This document shows, one piece after another, positions 6,111-13,722 of a DNA stretch of 34,926 nt. Numbering within the stretch: the first letter of the stretch is position 1; each line of letters begins with the position of its first letter. The notes under the pieces are model-generated. The model saw nothing but the letters and a program-made list of their open reading frames with translations. It was not told the DNA's origin and did not search any database. Source of the DNA: Oscillospiraceae bacterium (lineage in GTDB: Bacteria > Bacillota > Clostridia > Oscillospirales > Oscillospiraceae); NCBI GenBank assembly GCA_902789745.1, contig CADAPH010000026.1, positions 1 through 34,926 of the forward strand, given 5' to 3'. Made by a program: the position numbers and the translations under genes.

Positions 6111-7829
6111 ATGGCATGGTACGATGAAGCGGTATTTTACCACATCTATCCGCTGGGACTGACCGGTGCGCCCAAGCAGAACGACTACGGCGAGCCGGTG
6201 CATCGGCTCAATACCCTGCTGCCCTGGATCGGGCACCTGAAAAAGCTGGGCTTCACCGCCCTGTACATCGGCCCGCTCTTCCAGTCTGTGGGTCACGGCT
6301 ATGAGACCACCGACTACCGGCTCCTGGACAGCCGCCTCGGCACGAACGAGGATCTGAAAAACTTCGTCGCCGCCTGCCATGAGGCGGGCCTGAAGGTCAT
6401 CTTCGACGGCGTGTTCAACCACACGGGGCGGGACTTTTTCGCCTTCAAGGACATTCAGAAAAACCGCGAGGGCTCGGCCTACCGGGACTGGTACTGCAGC
6501 GTCAACTTCTGGGGCAATACTGAGTATAACGACGGCTTTTCCTACGAAAACTGGGGCGGCTACAATCTGCTGGTCAAGCTCAACCAGCGCAATCCCGCCG
6601 TCCGGGACTATATCTGCGACGTGATCCGCTTTTGGGTCAGCGAATTTGACGTGGACGGCATCCGTCTCGACGCCGCCGACGTGCTGGATTTCGAGTTCAT
6701 GAAGGCCCTCAGACGCACCGCCGACCAGGTCAAGCCCGACTTCTGGCTCATGGGCGAGGTCATCCACGGCGATTACTCCCGCTGGGCCAACGAGAATACC
6801 CTGCACTCTGTCACCAACTACGCCCTGCATAAGGCCCTCTACAGCGGCCACAACGACCACAACTATTTTGAGATCGCCCACACCGTCCAGCGCACCGGCG
6901 GCCTCGTCCCCGCGCACATCAAGCTCTATAACTTCGTGGACAACCACGACGTGGAGCGCATCATCACCAAGCTCATGAACAAGGCCCACTATCTGCCGGT
7001 CCACGTCCTGCTCTACACCCTGCCGGGCATCCCCTCGGTCTACTACGGCAGCGAGTTCGGCGTCGAGGGCCGCAAGGAGCGCTGGTCCGACGATTCCCTG
7101 CGCCCCTGCATCAGTCTGGACGAGCACCGGGGCGATTATGAGCATAACCCCTGTACCGCGCTCATCGCCTCCCTGGGCAGGATTCACAGGCAGTATCAGC
7201 AGGACCTGGTCTGGGGGGACTACCGCCAACTGAGTCTGACGACCCAGCAGTACGTCTTCGCCCGCGGAAAACTCATCGTCGCGGTGAACAACGCCGACGG
7301 GGAGGCCTGGCTCAACGTGGAGGCGAACGCCCCCGCCTATGTCGGCCTGCTCTCCGGCAGACGCATCGAGAGCGGGGGAGGGCGGCTGAACTTCAATCTC
7401 CCCGGCTCGGGCGGCGACATCTTCGCCCCCGACGACGGAGAGGCAAAGCCTGCGGCCCCCGTCTGCGAGAAGGCGCCGGAGCCTGTGAAGGCGGAGCCCG
7501 CGGCCCCCGCGCATGAGGATGTCCTGGAGCCCGTACAGGTCAAGCCCCTGGCCCGTGAAGGAAAGCAGCCGGAGCCGCCGAAAGCCCCCGAACAGAAGCC
7601 GAAGCTCGAAGTGATCCAGCGCCCGCAGGAAGAGCCCAAGGAGGAACCCCGGCCCGAGGACGTGGAGATCCCCGACATCCCCTATGACCTCATGACCGTT
7701 TCCCAGCTCCAGGCTGTGATCCTCGCCAAGATGGCGAAGAACGGCCCCGTCACCGAGCGCATGCGTCAGGACGTGATCGAGAACATCTGGCACAACTCCC
7801 TGGTCAACTGGGCCAACAGCTTCCGCTGA
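6111..7829 (+). CDS. GH13 alpha-amylase-family glycoside hydrolase with a charged Pro-rich C-terminal tail
   Basis: 572 residues. The (beta/alpha)8 catalytic domain has all four GH13 conserved regions: DGVFNH (99-104), GIRLDAAD (183-190, nucleophile Asp187), GEVIHGDY with acid/base Glu216, and NFVDNHD (274-280, transition-state Asp280). No signal peptide is visible, so it should act on maltodextrins or glycogen breakdown products in the cytoplasm. From about residue 442 it carries roughly 80 residues rich in Pro, Glu, Ala and Lys, then a compact about-50-residue end (IPDIPYDLMTVSQLQAVIL ... NIWHNSLVNWANSFR) that is not part of GH13. Start fixed by GAGGGAGGAA and the promoter at 6043-6071. Monocistronic, with a terminator at 7846. 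Confidence 0.92.
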   Translation: MAWYDEAVFYHIYPLGLTGAPKQNDYGEPVHRLNTLLPWIGHLKKLGFTALYIGPLFQSVGHGYETTDYRLLDSRLGTNEDLKNFVAACHEAGLKVIFDGVFNHTGRDFFAFKDIQKNREGSAYRDWYCSVNFWGNTEYNDGFSYENWGGYNLLVKLNQRNPAVRDYICDVIRFWVSEFDVDGIRLDAADVLDFEFMKALRRTADQVKPDFWLMGEVIHGDYSRWANENTLHSVTNYALHKALYSGHNDHNYFEIAHTVQRTGGLVPAHIKLYNFVDNHDVERIITKLMNKAHYLPVHVLLYTLPGIPSVYYGSEFGVEGRKERWSDDSLRPCISLDEHRGDYEHNPCTALIASLGRIHRQYQQDLVWGDYRQLSLTTQQYVFARGKLIVAVNNADGEAWLNVEANAPAYVGLLSGRRIESGGGRLNFNLPGSGGDIFAPDDGEAKPAAPVCEKAPEPVKAEPAAPAHEDVLEPVQVKPLAREGKQPEPPKAPEQKPKLEVIQRPQEEPKEEPRPEDVEIPDIPYDLMTVSQLQAVILAKMAKNGPVTERMRQDVIENIWHNSLVNWANSFR

Positions 7830-7845
7830 AAACAGAAAAAGAAAG

Positions 7846-7879
7846 CGCCGGCTGCCGATTTGGATATCGACAGTCGGCG
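7846..7879. terminator. Terminator between convergent GH13 and GGDEF genes
   Basis: A 9-bp stem CGCCGGCTG / CAGTCGGCG (one G-T pair), extendable by A-T pairs, followed on the plus strand by TTTTCCGCATTTT. The convergent minus-strand gene stops at 7891, so the hairpin may serve both. Confidence 0.75.
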
Positions 7880-7890
7880 TTTTCCGCATT

Positions 7891-8981
7891 TTAACTTCGG
7901 CGGTCTGCCTGCCTGTTTCTTCGGTTGTTTTCGGGCTTGCAATAGAATTCCTGCTTCGCGCCGAGCATGCGCCTGTCGGCCTCCATGACGAGCCCGTGCA
8001 TGTCAAGCCCGCCCTGCGCCTTGTCCTGTTCGGCGACGCCGAAGGAGACGTGGTAGCCTTTTTCGGCCAGCTCCCGCCGGAGCTGGTCGATCTCGGCCGT
8101 CACTGCGTCATCTTGGCGTCCGTCCGAAAAGCGACGAACTCGTCGCCGCCGATGCGGAAGGTGTGCTCCGGGCCGAAAACCGCCTGCAGGGCTTCGGCGA
8201 CGGTGCGCAGCATGATATCTCCCGCCTCGTGGCCCTCGCTGTTGTTCTTCTCGTGCAGACCGTTCACGTCGCCATAGACGCAGACCAGATTCGACGCGCA
8301 CAGCTGGGGGTATTTCTTCAACTGATTTTCATAGTGATTCCGGTTTTTAACGCCCGTCAGCAGATCGGTCTGACTCATGTACTCGATCTGGCTGGACTGC
8401 TTGAGCGCGCGTATCTTGATGTTCATGATGAAGACGGTGGTGACGGCCGCCACGACGGCGAAGGTGACCGAATTCCATATGTCAAGCTGTGCGATGGCCG
8501 GCTCCTTGCAGTTGACGACGATCGAACAGAACACGGCGACAACGGCCGCAATCATAATGGACAGTCTGCTGGGACGGTCATAGAACAGCAGGGGGCTTAC
8601 CAGCAGGAAAGCGACCGCCGACACGGCCGGCTTATCCGCGTGCAGCATTGAAATACGAATGCCGAAGGTATACAGCATGATCTCGAAAAGATAGACCAGC
8701 AGCATCACAAGTGCCGGATTTTTCGGCACGACTTACTCTACGCAGACCAGGATGACCAGCATGATAAAGCCGGAAATCAGGTAGGTAGTGCTGTTTGCCG
8801 TGGCAAAGCCCTGGGAGAGCATGCTCACAATATACAGCAGGAAGAACATCAAGCCCGCAATTTGGGAAAACAGTTTCAGCAGCATCCTGTTTTCATTGCG
8901 GATCCTGGGGACCAGATTTTGATATTCCTCCCTCTCCAAGCCGCCGCAAAAACAAAGCCTATGTAAATTGCTTAATCGCAT
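7891..8981 (-). pseudogene. Broken membrane GGDEF diguanylate cyclase
   Basis: Reading the minus strand from the ATG at 8981 (AAGGAG 14 bp upstream) gives a coherent protein: a cytosolic start (MRLSNLHRLCFCGG), about six transmembrane segments, then a GGDEF domain with TDLLTGVKNRN and the active-site loop RIGGDEFVAF. Two lesions interrupt it. An in-frame TAA at 8733-8735 falls after LVILVCVE, with the same frame continuing VVPKNPALVMLLVY. A frameshift lies between about 8100 and 8130, just after GGDEF, beyond which the domain continues in another frame as TAEIDQLRRELAEKGYHVS. Intact members make c-di-GMP from two GTP. Here the chain cannot be made full length unless both lesions are errors. 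Confidence 0.8.
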
Positions 8982-9001
8982 TCTTCTTATTAACTCCTTA
9001 A

Positions 9002-9613
9002 TCGACCCTTGCAATACCCCGGTTTAATGCGCCACCGGGCAAAAGCATTGTCGCAGATTATATCCATAAGACGGAAAAAAATCAAGTCTATGCACCGCTT
9101 TCTGACGCGGTTTTCACCGTCTCCGGCGAAGCAAGCTTTGTCGAGAAAAAAACCGGCCAGTATGGAGATTTTCTTGCAGTGTCGATGACGGCAGTTCTCC
9201 CGGATAAGTCCGTCGAAAGGCATTTTGGGAAAGAATACGTCAATCCCGAGCACAAAGTCGAGTTTCGGTTTGCTCTCAATGGTTTTCACGCCAAGCATTT
9301 TGAGAAGTACCCTCCGCGATGGGGTCAGGATCTCATTTTCATGCTCTATGACATGAAAACCGAATCTTTTACCCGCCGAAACGGAGATACCGGGTACAAC
9401 ATCTCCGCCAAATGCGCTGGCTATACTGCCATTGGCAGCACAAAGAAGGCTGATGGGACAGATCGGCCTCCGATCCGGATCAAGGGCCTGGAGGACACCC
9501 AGACTCAGAGCACAGCACAGGCTGCGGTTCGACCCTCCAAATCCGTGCAGGATGTGATGAATGACCTGGGCATCGATATTGACGAGGAGGATGACGACGA
9601 ACTCCCGTTTTAA
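9002..9613 (+). pseudogene. SSB-like protein of an integrative element, start codon lost
   Basis: The frame is open from a TAA at 8999-9001 to the stop at 9613 and reads as one protein from its first codon (STLAIPRFNAPPGKSIVADY ...), about 203 residues. It ends DIDEEDDDELPF, the acidic amphipathic tip of SSB-type single-strand DNA-binding proteins (DDDIPF in many bacteria), which recruits partner proteins. The body contains FRFALNGFHAKHF and GQDLIFMLYDMKTESF, plausible OB-fold strands; similar proteins occur in Tn916-like and plasmid modules. No ATG is present: homology-like sequence begins exactly where the leader of the divergent GGDEF gene ends, so a deletion or insertion junction lies at about 9001/9002. 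A GTG at 9179 could give a shortened product. Confidence 0.6.
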
Positions 9614-9620
9614 GTCAAAA

Positions 9621-9649
9621 CAGGCACTTTGCTTTCTGCAAGGTGCCTG
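9621..9649 (+). terminator. Terminator-like hairpin after the SSB-like gene
   Basis: A 12-position stem CAGGCACTTTGC / GCAAGGTGCCTG (11 of 12 paired) with a 5-nt loop, 8 bp after the stop. The T-tract is weak. Confidence 0.6.
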
Positions 9650-9807
9650 TCCCCATAGTTTAGAATGAACTGTGTGCAATGGGCATTATCTGCTCCATCT
9701 TTAGTTAGAGGGAGTATTTGCGTGAGATTCTGATGAATTTTGCTGTATTAGGCTATTTCTAATAACATATCATTGAGAAATGTCCTCCCTTTCTGAATGT
9801 GCTCCAG

Positions 9808-9882
9808 ATGGCAATTCGTTTTGCAAGACACTGTGACAAATGTGGAACAGTGAAAGTTGACAAAAAAGGAGCGTATAAGTAA
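9808..9882 (+). CDS. Possible 24-residue CxxC peptide (or gene remnant)
   Basis: ATG GCA ATT CGT ... TAA encodes a short basic peptide with HCDKCG, a single zinc-knuckle half. There is no convincing ribosome binding site, and its 3' end overlaps the promoter of the next gene. The rest of 9650-9933 shows no other coding sequence. More likely the residue of a small zinc-ribbon protein than a functional gene. Confidence 0.25.
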   Translation: MAIRFARHCDKCGTVKVDKKGAYK

Positions 9883-9885
9883 ATT
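9857..9885 (+). promoter_or_regulatory. Promoter of the Lar-like gene
   Basis: TTGACA (9857-9862), 17-bp spacer, TAAATT (9880-9885). It lies about 50 bp upstream of the ATG at 9934. Confidence 0.65.
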
Positions 9886-9933
9886 TGGATCACAAGCGGC
9901 ACAAGTGTGAAATAAGAATATGGGAGAGAAGAC

Positions 9934-10680
9934 ATGTCGTACTTATCCAATGGACACTATCTCAATGAAATCAAACTCCATCGGCACAAGACCGGAAGAA
10001 TGATTCTCCCAAGGAGTGCCAAGATTACACCTGAGGGGAGATATATTGTGGAGCACGAGCCCAATCTTGAGGACAGCACATTAACTGCACTAAGGGATAC
10101 CGACTGGGAACTCCTTTCTGTAGAAGACAGAATAAGGGTGTCTTCTTTCTCAGAAAAGCAGCTGGTAGAGTATGCTTTTTTTGAACACGGTGAAATTGGA
10201 CTCACGCATTTGACTCAATGCGTTTCAGACAACAAAGACCAGACTATGGCCGAATTGGTTGTCAGATATGCTACTGAGCGACGCATGTCATTTCTTTTGG
10301 CTGCAATATTAATAAAGGCCTTATCGACTCAGCAAAGTCTATTTTATTACCATGTTACCCCGCACGACGGATTCAAACGGGTGAAATGGGAACCTAAAAC
10401 GGTATATATACCGCCTGATGATTTAGAACCTCCTGCAAAAAAGCACAGAAGAGTACGAAAGAAGCCGTTAACCACAATTCCGAAACCTCGCAAATACGAT
10501 CTGGCGCTCTGCCCAGTATGTCAGAGCCCAGCGAAGTTGTATCGCTGCGGTGGTCATGGACTTTTCTGGCATGTTTGCTGCTTGAATCCGAATTGTGAGA
10601 ACTATATTGGGCTGGAGCCAATGAAAACCGAACGAAAGGCTACTATCGCTTGGAATACATATGTGAAGAAAATGCTTTGA
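9934..10680 (+). CDS. Element-borne protein with a C-terminal Lar-like zinc-binding domain
   Basis: 248 residues, soluble, basic. The N-terminal about 190 residues are not recognised: mixed alpha/beta with a Lys/Arg/Pro-rich hinge (PPAKKHRRVRKKPLTTIPKP). The last 55 residues show CPVCQSPAKLYRCGGHGLFW, then WHVCCLNPNC and ATIAWNTYVKKM. This CxxC ... WxVxCxxxxC ... A(I)xWN arrangement is that of the Lar restriction-alleviation family, small phage and ICE proteins thought to modulate type I restriction. The position between an SSB-like gene and xis/int supports an element gene. Restriction alleviation is an inference; the domain may simply bind zinc and DNA. Start after GGGAGAGAAGAC. Confidence 0.72.
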   Translation: MSYLSNGHYLNEIKLHRHKTGRMILPRSAKITPEGRYIVEHEPNLEDSTLTALRDTDWELLSVEDRIRVSSFSEKQLVEYAFFEHGEIGLTHLTQCVSDNKDQTMAELVVRYATERRMSFLLAAILIKALSTQQSLFYYHVTPHDGFKRVKWEPKTVYIPPDDLEPPAKKHRRVRKKPLTTIPKPRKYDLALCPVCQSPAKLYRCGGHGLFWHVCCLNPNCENYIGLEPMKTERKATIAWNTYVKKML

Positions 10681-10787
10681 TGCGAGAGCCGGAGACTTCA
10701 CGAGAGAATGATTGGGGGATGTCCAAAGCAAAAAAATACATTGTCCAAGCGAAGGAAAGAATCAATACTCTTATAGAGTCTGCTTAA
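10680..10787 (+). CDS. 35-residue small protein translationally coupled to the Lar-like gene
   Basis: The ATG overlaps the stop of the preceding gene (TTTGATG), so ribosomes could re-initiate. It encodes MREPETSRENDWGMSKAKKY followed by IVQAKERINTLIESA, an acidic then amphipathic basic helix. It is too short to classify. Overlap and reasonable codon use suggest a real small gene of the element. The next 39 bp to xis contain only the xis ribosome binding site. Confidence 0.5.
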   Translation: MREPETSRENDWGMSKAKKYIVQAKERINTLIESA

Positions 10788-10826
10788 TTTTATACAGTAG
10801 CTAATTATATCAAGGAGGTGCCGACC

Positions 10827-11048
10827 ATGGATATTATAGAAAAACCTGTCAGAAGAATCGATGTACCCATCGCACAAAAGGCAAATTTAACACTTCATGA
10901 AGCAGCAGCTTACTTCAATATAGGTGAAAAGAAGCTCCGGCAGCTTACTGAGGGAGATCGTTGCCCGTTTGTTCTGTACTGTGGTAGTAAAAGGCTGATT
11001 AAAAGGGAAATGTTTCAGAGCTATCTTGAAAAACAATTCTCTATCTAG
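10827..11048 (+). CDS. xis: Tn916-type excisionase (Xis), helix-turn-helix
   Basis: 73 residues. LTLHEAAAYFNIGEKKLRQL is the winged-helix/MerR-like DNA-binding segment used by Tn916-family excisionases, followed by the wing (GSKRLIKREMFQSYLE). Xis bends the attachment DNA and directs integrase toward excision. The start ATG at 10827 is preceded by AAGGAGGTGCCGACC; an upstream GTG at 10818 overlaps the ribosome binding site and is rejected. It lies 115 bp before int, the usual xis-int order. Confidence 0.88.
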   Translation: MDIIEKPVRRIDVPIAQKANLTLHEAAAYFNIGEKKLRQLTEGDRCPFVLYCGSKRLIKREMFQSYLEKQFSI

Positions 11049-11081
11049 TTACTAAAAAGGCAGTTTTTGCCGCAAACAATG

Positions 11082-11110
11082 TTGAAATAGGAGGGCTTTG
11101 ATGGTATAAT
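11082..11110 (+). promoter_or_regulatory. Promoter of int
   Basis: TTGAAA (11082-11087), 17-bp spacer, TATAAT (11105-11110), an ideal promoter about 53 bp upstream of the int start. It allows integrase expression independent of xis. Confidence 0.8.
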
Positions 11111-11163
11111 AAACCAATCGAGCTCTCTTTTTTTTATTATTATGTCCAAAAAGGAGAGTATCA

Positions 11164-12468
11164 ATGACACCTAAAAGGAAAGACGAAAAAAAGAGAGTAC
11201 TAAAAGAAGGCGAGTATCAGAGAGATAACGGAACTTACGAATTCAAGTGGAGAGACGCTAATGGCAAACGTCACAGCCGCTACGCAAAAACTCTTGATGA
11301 ATTGAGAGAAAAGGAAACTGAGGTTCTTCGGGATATTCTGGACGGTATCAGTCCTGACGCAAATTCTGCAACCCTCAACGATGTATTCGATAAGTGGGTA
11401 ACAGTAAAGAGGGGACTGAAAGAAGTCACATTCAATAAATACAAGCATGACTATGCAAAGTACATTAAACCGAGATTAGGTAATCGCAAAGTCACCAATA
11501 TCAAAGCTTCTGATATCAGGGCATTTTATAACGACCTTTACGATATTAGGCGTTTTACGGTTGGGACTATTGGAACGATCCACCGTATTTTGCACCAACT
11601 GCTTGAATTTGCAGTAGATGATGACTTGATTCGGAAGAATCCTGCCAAGAAAGCCTTGAAGACGTTTACCTCGGAAGCGCAGCAGGAAGTTTCCACCAGA
11701 AAGTCCATGACGATCGAAGAACAGGAACTTTTTGAGAACTTTTTGGAGTCTTCTCAAAAGTATAACAGATGGCAGCCGCTTTTTATTGTGATGCTCTGGA
11801 CTGGAATCCGTGCCGGAGAACTCACGGCTCTGCGTTGGGATGACGTGGATTTTGAAAAGGACATCATTCGGATCGATCATAATCTCGTATATGTCGGTGA
11901 CGAACAGCTCAAGAATAATCGCACTGTCATCACGTCGCCGAAGACTCCAAGTGGCATCAGGACGGTTCCCATGATCCCCAAGGTCAAGGCAGCCTTAATG
12001 AGGGAGAAAAAGATCCAGGAGTTGATGGGAGAAAAATGCACGGCAGAGATCGATGGATATACGAACTTCATCTTTCTTACTCGCGGTGGCGGACCGAAAC
12101 ATGTATGGGGCATTAACGATGCTCTCAAGAACATTGTTACGGCATGTAACCGTGAGGTGACGATAAAATGGGAAGAGGAGTCGAGCAGTACAGGCGATCT
12201 TCCGGTTACGCTTCCCGAACTGACTTGTCACTGGCTCCGTCACACATTTGCTACGCGCTGCTGTGAAGCAAGGATGGATCCGAAAGCTATTCAAAGCATT
12301 CTCGGACATGCTGATTACGAAACCACCATGAACATCTATGTAGAGGCAACTGAACAAATGAAAGCGGCTGAGATTATTTATCTCGATAACTACTTCAAGA
12401 AGCATCCGCTGGAGGAAGGTGGTACTGTCGCTGACAGCGAGATAAATTTGCCTCTGGCGAAGACTTAA
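11164..12468 (+). CDS. int: Tn916-family tyrosine recombinase (integrase)
   Basis: 434 residues, typical for this family. The N-terminal arm-type-site binding domain (NGTYEFKWRDANGKRHSRYA, about 22-41) is followed by a SAM-like core-binding domain (about 68-165). The catalytic domain carries Arg216 (TGIRAGEL), His356-x-x-Arg359 (CHWLRHTF), His382 (LGHADY) and the nucleophile Tyr392 (MNIYVEAT). All catalytic residues are present, so the enzyme looks functional even though the rest of the element is decayed. AAAAAGGAGAGTATCA precedes the ATG. Downstream lies an array of GGTCGTA-type repeats that may be its arm-type sites. Confidence 0.95.
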   Translation: MTPKRKDEKKRVLKEGEYQRDNGTYEFKWRDANGKRHSRYAKTLDELREKETEVLRDILDGISPDANSATLNDVFDKWVTVKRGLKEVTFNKYKHDYAKYIKPRLGNRKVTNIKASDIRAFYNDLYDIRRFTVGTIGTIHRILHQLLEFAVDDDLIRKNPAKKALKTFTSEAQQEVSTRKSMTIEEQELFENFLESSQKYNRWQPLFIVMLWTGIRAGELTALRWDDVDFEKDIIRIDHNLVYVGDEQLKNNRTVITSPKTPSGIRTVPMIPKVKAALMREKKIQELMGEKCTAEIDGYTNFIFLTRGGGPKHVWGINDALKNIVTACNREVTIKWEEESSSTGDLPVTLPELTCHWLRHTFATRCCEARMDPKAIQSILGHADYETTMNIYVEATEQMKAAEIIYLDNYFKKHPLEEGGTVADSEINLPLAKT

Positions 12469-12477
12469 ACTGATTCG

Positions 12478-12609
12478 GGTCGTAGAATTTTGGCTCTGGT
12501 CGGATTTTTTCGGCCTGGTCGTAAGTTTTAGGGGGCCGGTCGTAAGTTTCTGGTCGTATTTACGACCGAAGCACTGCAGCAGATGGCGTATTTACGACCA
12601 GCTTACGAC
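12478..12609. repeat. Cluster of GGTCGTA direct and inverted repeats beside int (candidate arm/att region)
   Basis: GGTCGTA or close variants begin at 12478, 12498 (GGTCGGA), 12517, 12538 and 12552 on the plus strand. Inverted copies occur at 12561-12567, 12591-12599 (TTTACGACC) and 12603-12609 (TTACGAC). 12552-12567 is a perfect 16-bp palindrome, GGTCGTATTTACGACC. Spacing among the first five is 14-21 bp. The array lies just after int in the 240 bp that separate it from the truncated ArsC-like gene. Confidence 0.65.
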
Positions 12610-12707
12610 AGATTACCACCAAGTTATGCAGATTTGTGCTGAGTAATGCCAAACGAGAAAACCTCAGAAGCATTGAAAAATCAGGATATACCGGGATATG
12701 AGGGGGT

Positions 12708-12995
12708 ATGCGGCATGAATATTCAAATGAAAGGCGCATCAAGTATCAGTATATCGATATCCTGAAATACGGAATGAGCAGGGGAGAGCTCACAAGCGTG
12801 AAAAATGCCGTCGGTCTTGAGGCGATGGCAGACCCTGCGGATCAGGATTATCCGATCTTTCAATACCTCGCATCCGGCGAAGCAAAGCTCGATAAACTGT
12901 TTGAAGTGCCTTATCTGATCAAAACGCCGATCGTGCGCAACGGGAAACAGGCTACGGTCGGTTACTGCCCGGAAATCTGGAAGGATTGGAAATGA
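12708..12995 (+). pseudogene. ArsC/Spx-like thioredoxin-fold protein, N-terminus replaced at the element boundary
   Basis: From about codon 8 the reading is a typical ArsC-family C-terminal two-thirds: ERRIKYQYIDILKYGMSRGE, LTSVKNAVGLEAMADP, VPYLIKTPIVRNGKQATVGY, WKDW. Family members are about 115-120 residues and start with a short thioredoxin-fold strand with a Cys-x-x-Cys or single Cys motif. That first about 30-residue segment is missing, and the residues before ERR (MRHEYSN) are not family-like. The integrative element thus ends within or next to this gene's 5' part. AGGGGGT lies immediately before the ATG, too close for good initiation. A strong terminator follows. Confidence 0.7.
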
Positions 12996-13001
12996 AAAAA
13001 T

Positions 13002-13036
13002 GGGAAACGCTTTTTCATTTGAAAGAAGCGTTTCCC
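13002..13036. terminator. Bidirectional terminator between ArsC-like and YgjV-like genes
   Basis: A perfect 11-bp stem GGGAAACGCTT / AAGCGTTTCCC with a 13-nt loop, followed by GTTTTTTGC on the plus strand. On the minus strand CATTTTTTC follows. The minus-strand stop codon at 13015 lies inside the hairpin loop. Confidence 0.88.
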
Positions 13037-13548
13037 GTTTTTTGCATTCTGCTGTTCCTGAAAAGGGAGACCGTCCCCATAACGGCGGAGACCGTATCTA
13101 CCGCAAAAGAGACGAGATCGAGGATGATCAAGTCATATATTGCCCAGAGAATCAGATTGAGTATGAGATTGAGCTTGATGGCCCGCGGGCTCCTCGCGCG
13201 GAGACAGCCCACAGTATAGATTGCCGTTGTTGCCACAGGGATAAGACCGATGAGACCACGGTTATTTGCCGCAAGACCGACAGCCGCCACAGACAGGACA
13301 AAGATCAGACAGTGCCTGGGGGTGAAGCGGTCATAGGCAATCAGGCAATTGCGCAGCGCACAGAGAAAAAGCGTAGTCGTCCCGCTTACGGAGGCGAAAA
13401 AGATATTTGCCGCAGCCAGGATAAAACACTGTGCGGCCTGATACAGGTATATTCTTTTTCGGTCACAGCTCCAGGCGCTTGCAACTGTAAAACAGGCAGC
13501 GAAAAAGGAGCATATGTTCCCGACGATCACAGCGTTCAACGAAAGCAC
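13015..13548 (-). CDS. YgjV-like inner membrane protein
   Basis: About 177 residues with five or six hydrophobic segments. SLNAVIVGNICSFFAACFTV, KRIYLYQAAQCFILAAANIF, the conserved middle LCALRNCLIAYDRF and the end MGTVSLFRNSRM resemble the YgjV (Imp-YgjV) family of unknown function. The frame remains open to 13698, but the extra N-terminal residues are not family-like. The GTG at 13548, or the TTG at 13539 with GGTGAGGTG upstream, is the likely start. The gene follows the polysaccharide deacetylase on the same strand. Confidence 0.65.
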   Translation of the reverse strand: MLSLNAVIVGNICSFFAACFTVASAWSCDRKRIYLYQAAQCFILAAANIFFASVSGTTTLFLCALRNCLIAYDRFTPRHCLIFVLSVAAVGLAANNRGLIGLIPVATTAIYTVGCLRARSPRAIKLNLILNLILWAIYDLIILDLVSFAVDTVSAVMGTVSLFRNSRMQKTGNASFK

Positions 13549-13722
13549 CTCACCATACCGAATACCGTCAGCGTGTATGTATACCGGCCTGAGTTTATCC
13601 TGCCCGGACAGAAAAGTCAAGCCGACGCATCCGGTAAACAAGGCACGGGTGAATGCCGACAGGCGTTGCTGAAAAACAAAGAGAGCGGGAGACAGCAAAG
13701 CGCTGTATCCCGCCGTTATGGT

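Noticed and set aside
6081-8006. A 641-codon open frame on the minus strand opposite the GH13 gene
   Set aside because: It is the antisense shadow of a GC-rich gene with complete GH13 motifs; its translation has no domain, repetitive Val/Gly/Asp composition and no ribosome binding site.
8733-8735. Possible selenocysteine or recoding at the internal stop of the GGDEF gene
   Set aside because: The codon is TAA, not TGA or TAG, and a second independent frameshift exists in the same gene.
12478-12609. CRISPR-like array
   Set aside because: Repeats are only about 7 bp, occur in both orientations with irregular 14-21 bp spacing, and no cas genes are present; integrase binding sites are more likely. 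No CRISPR array was seen anywhere in the window.
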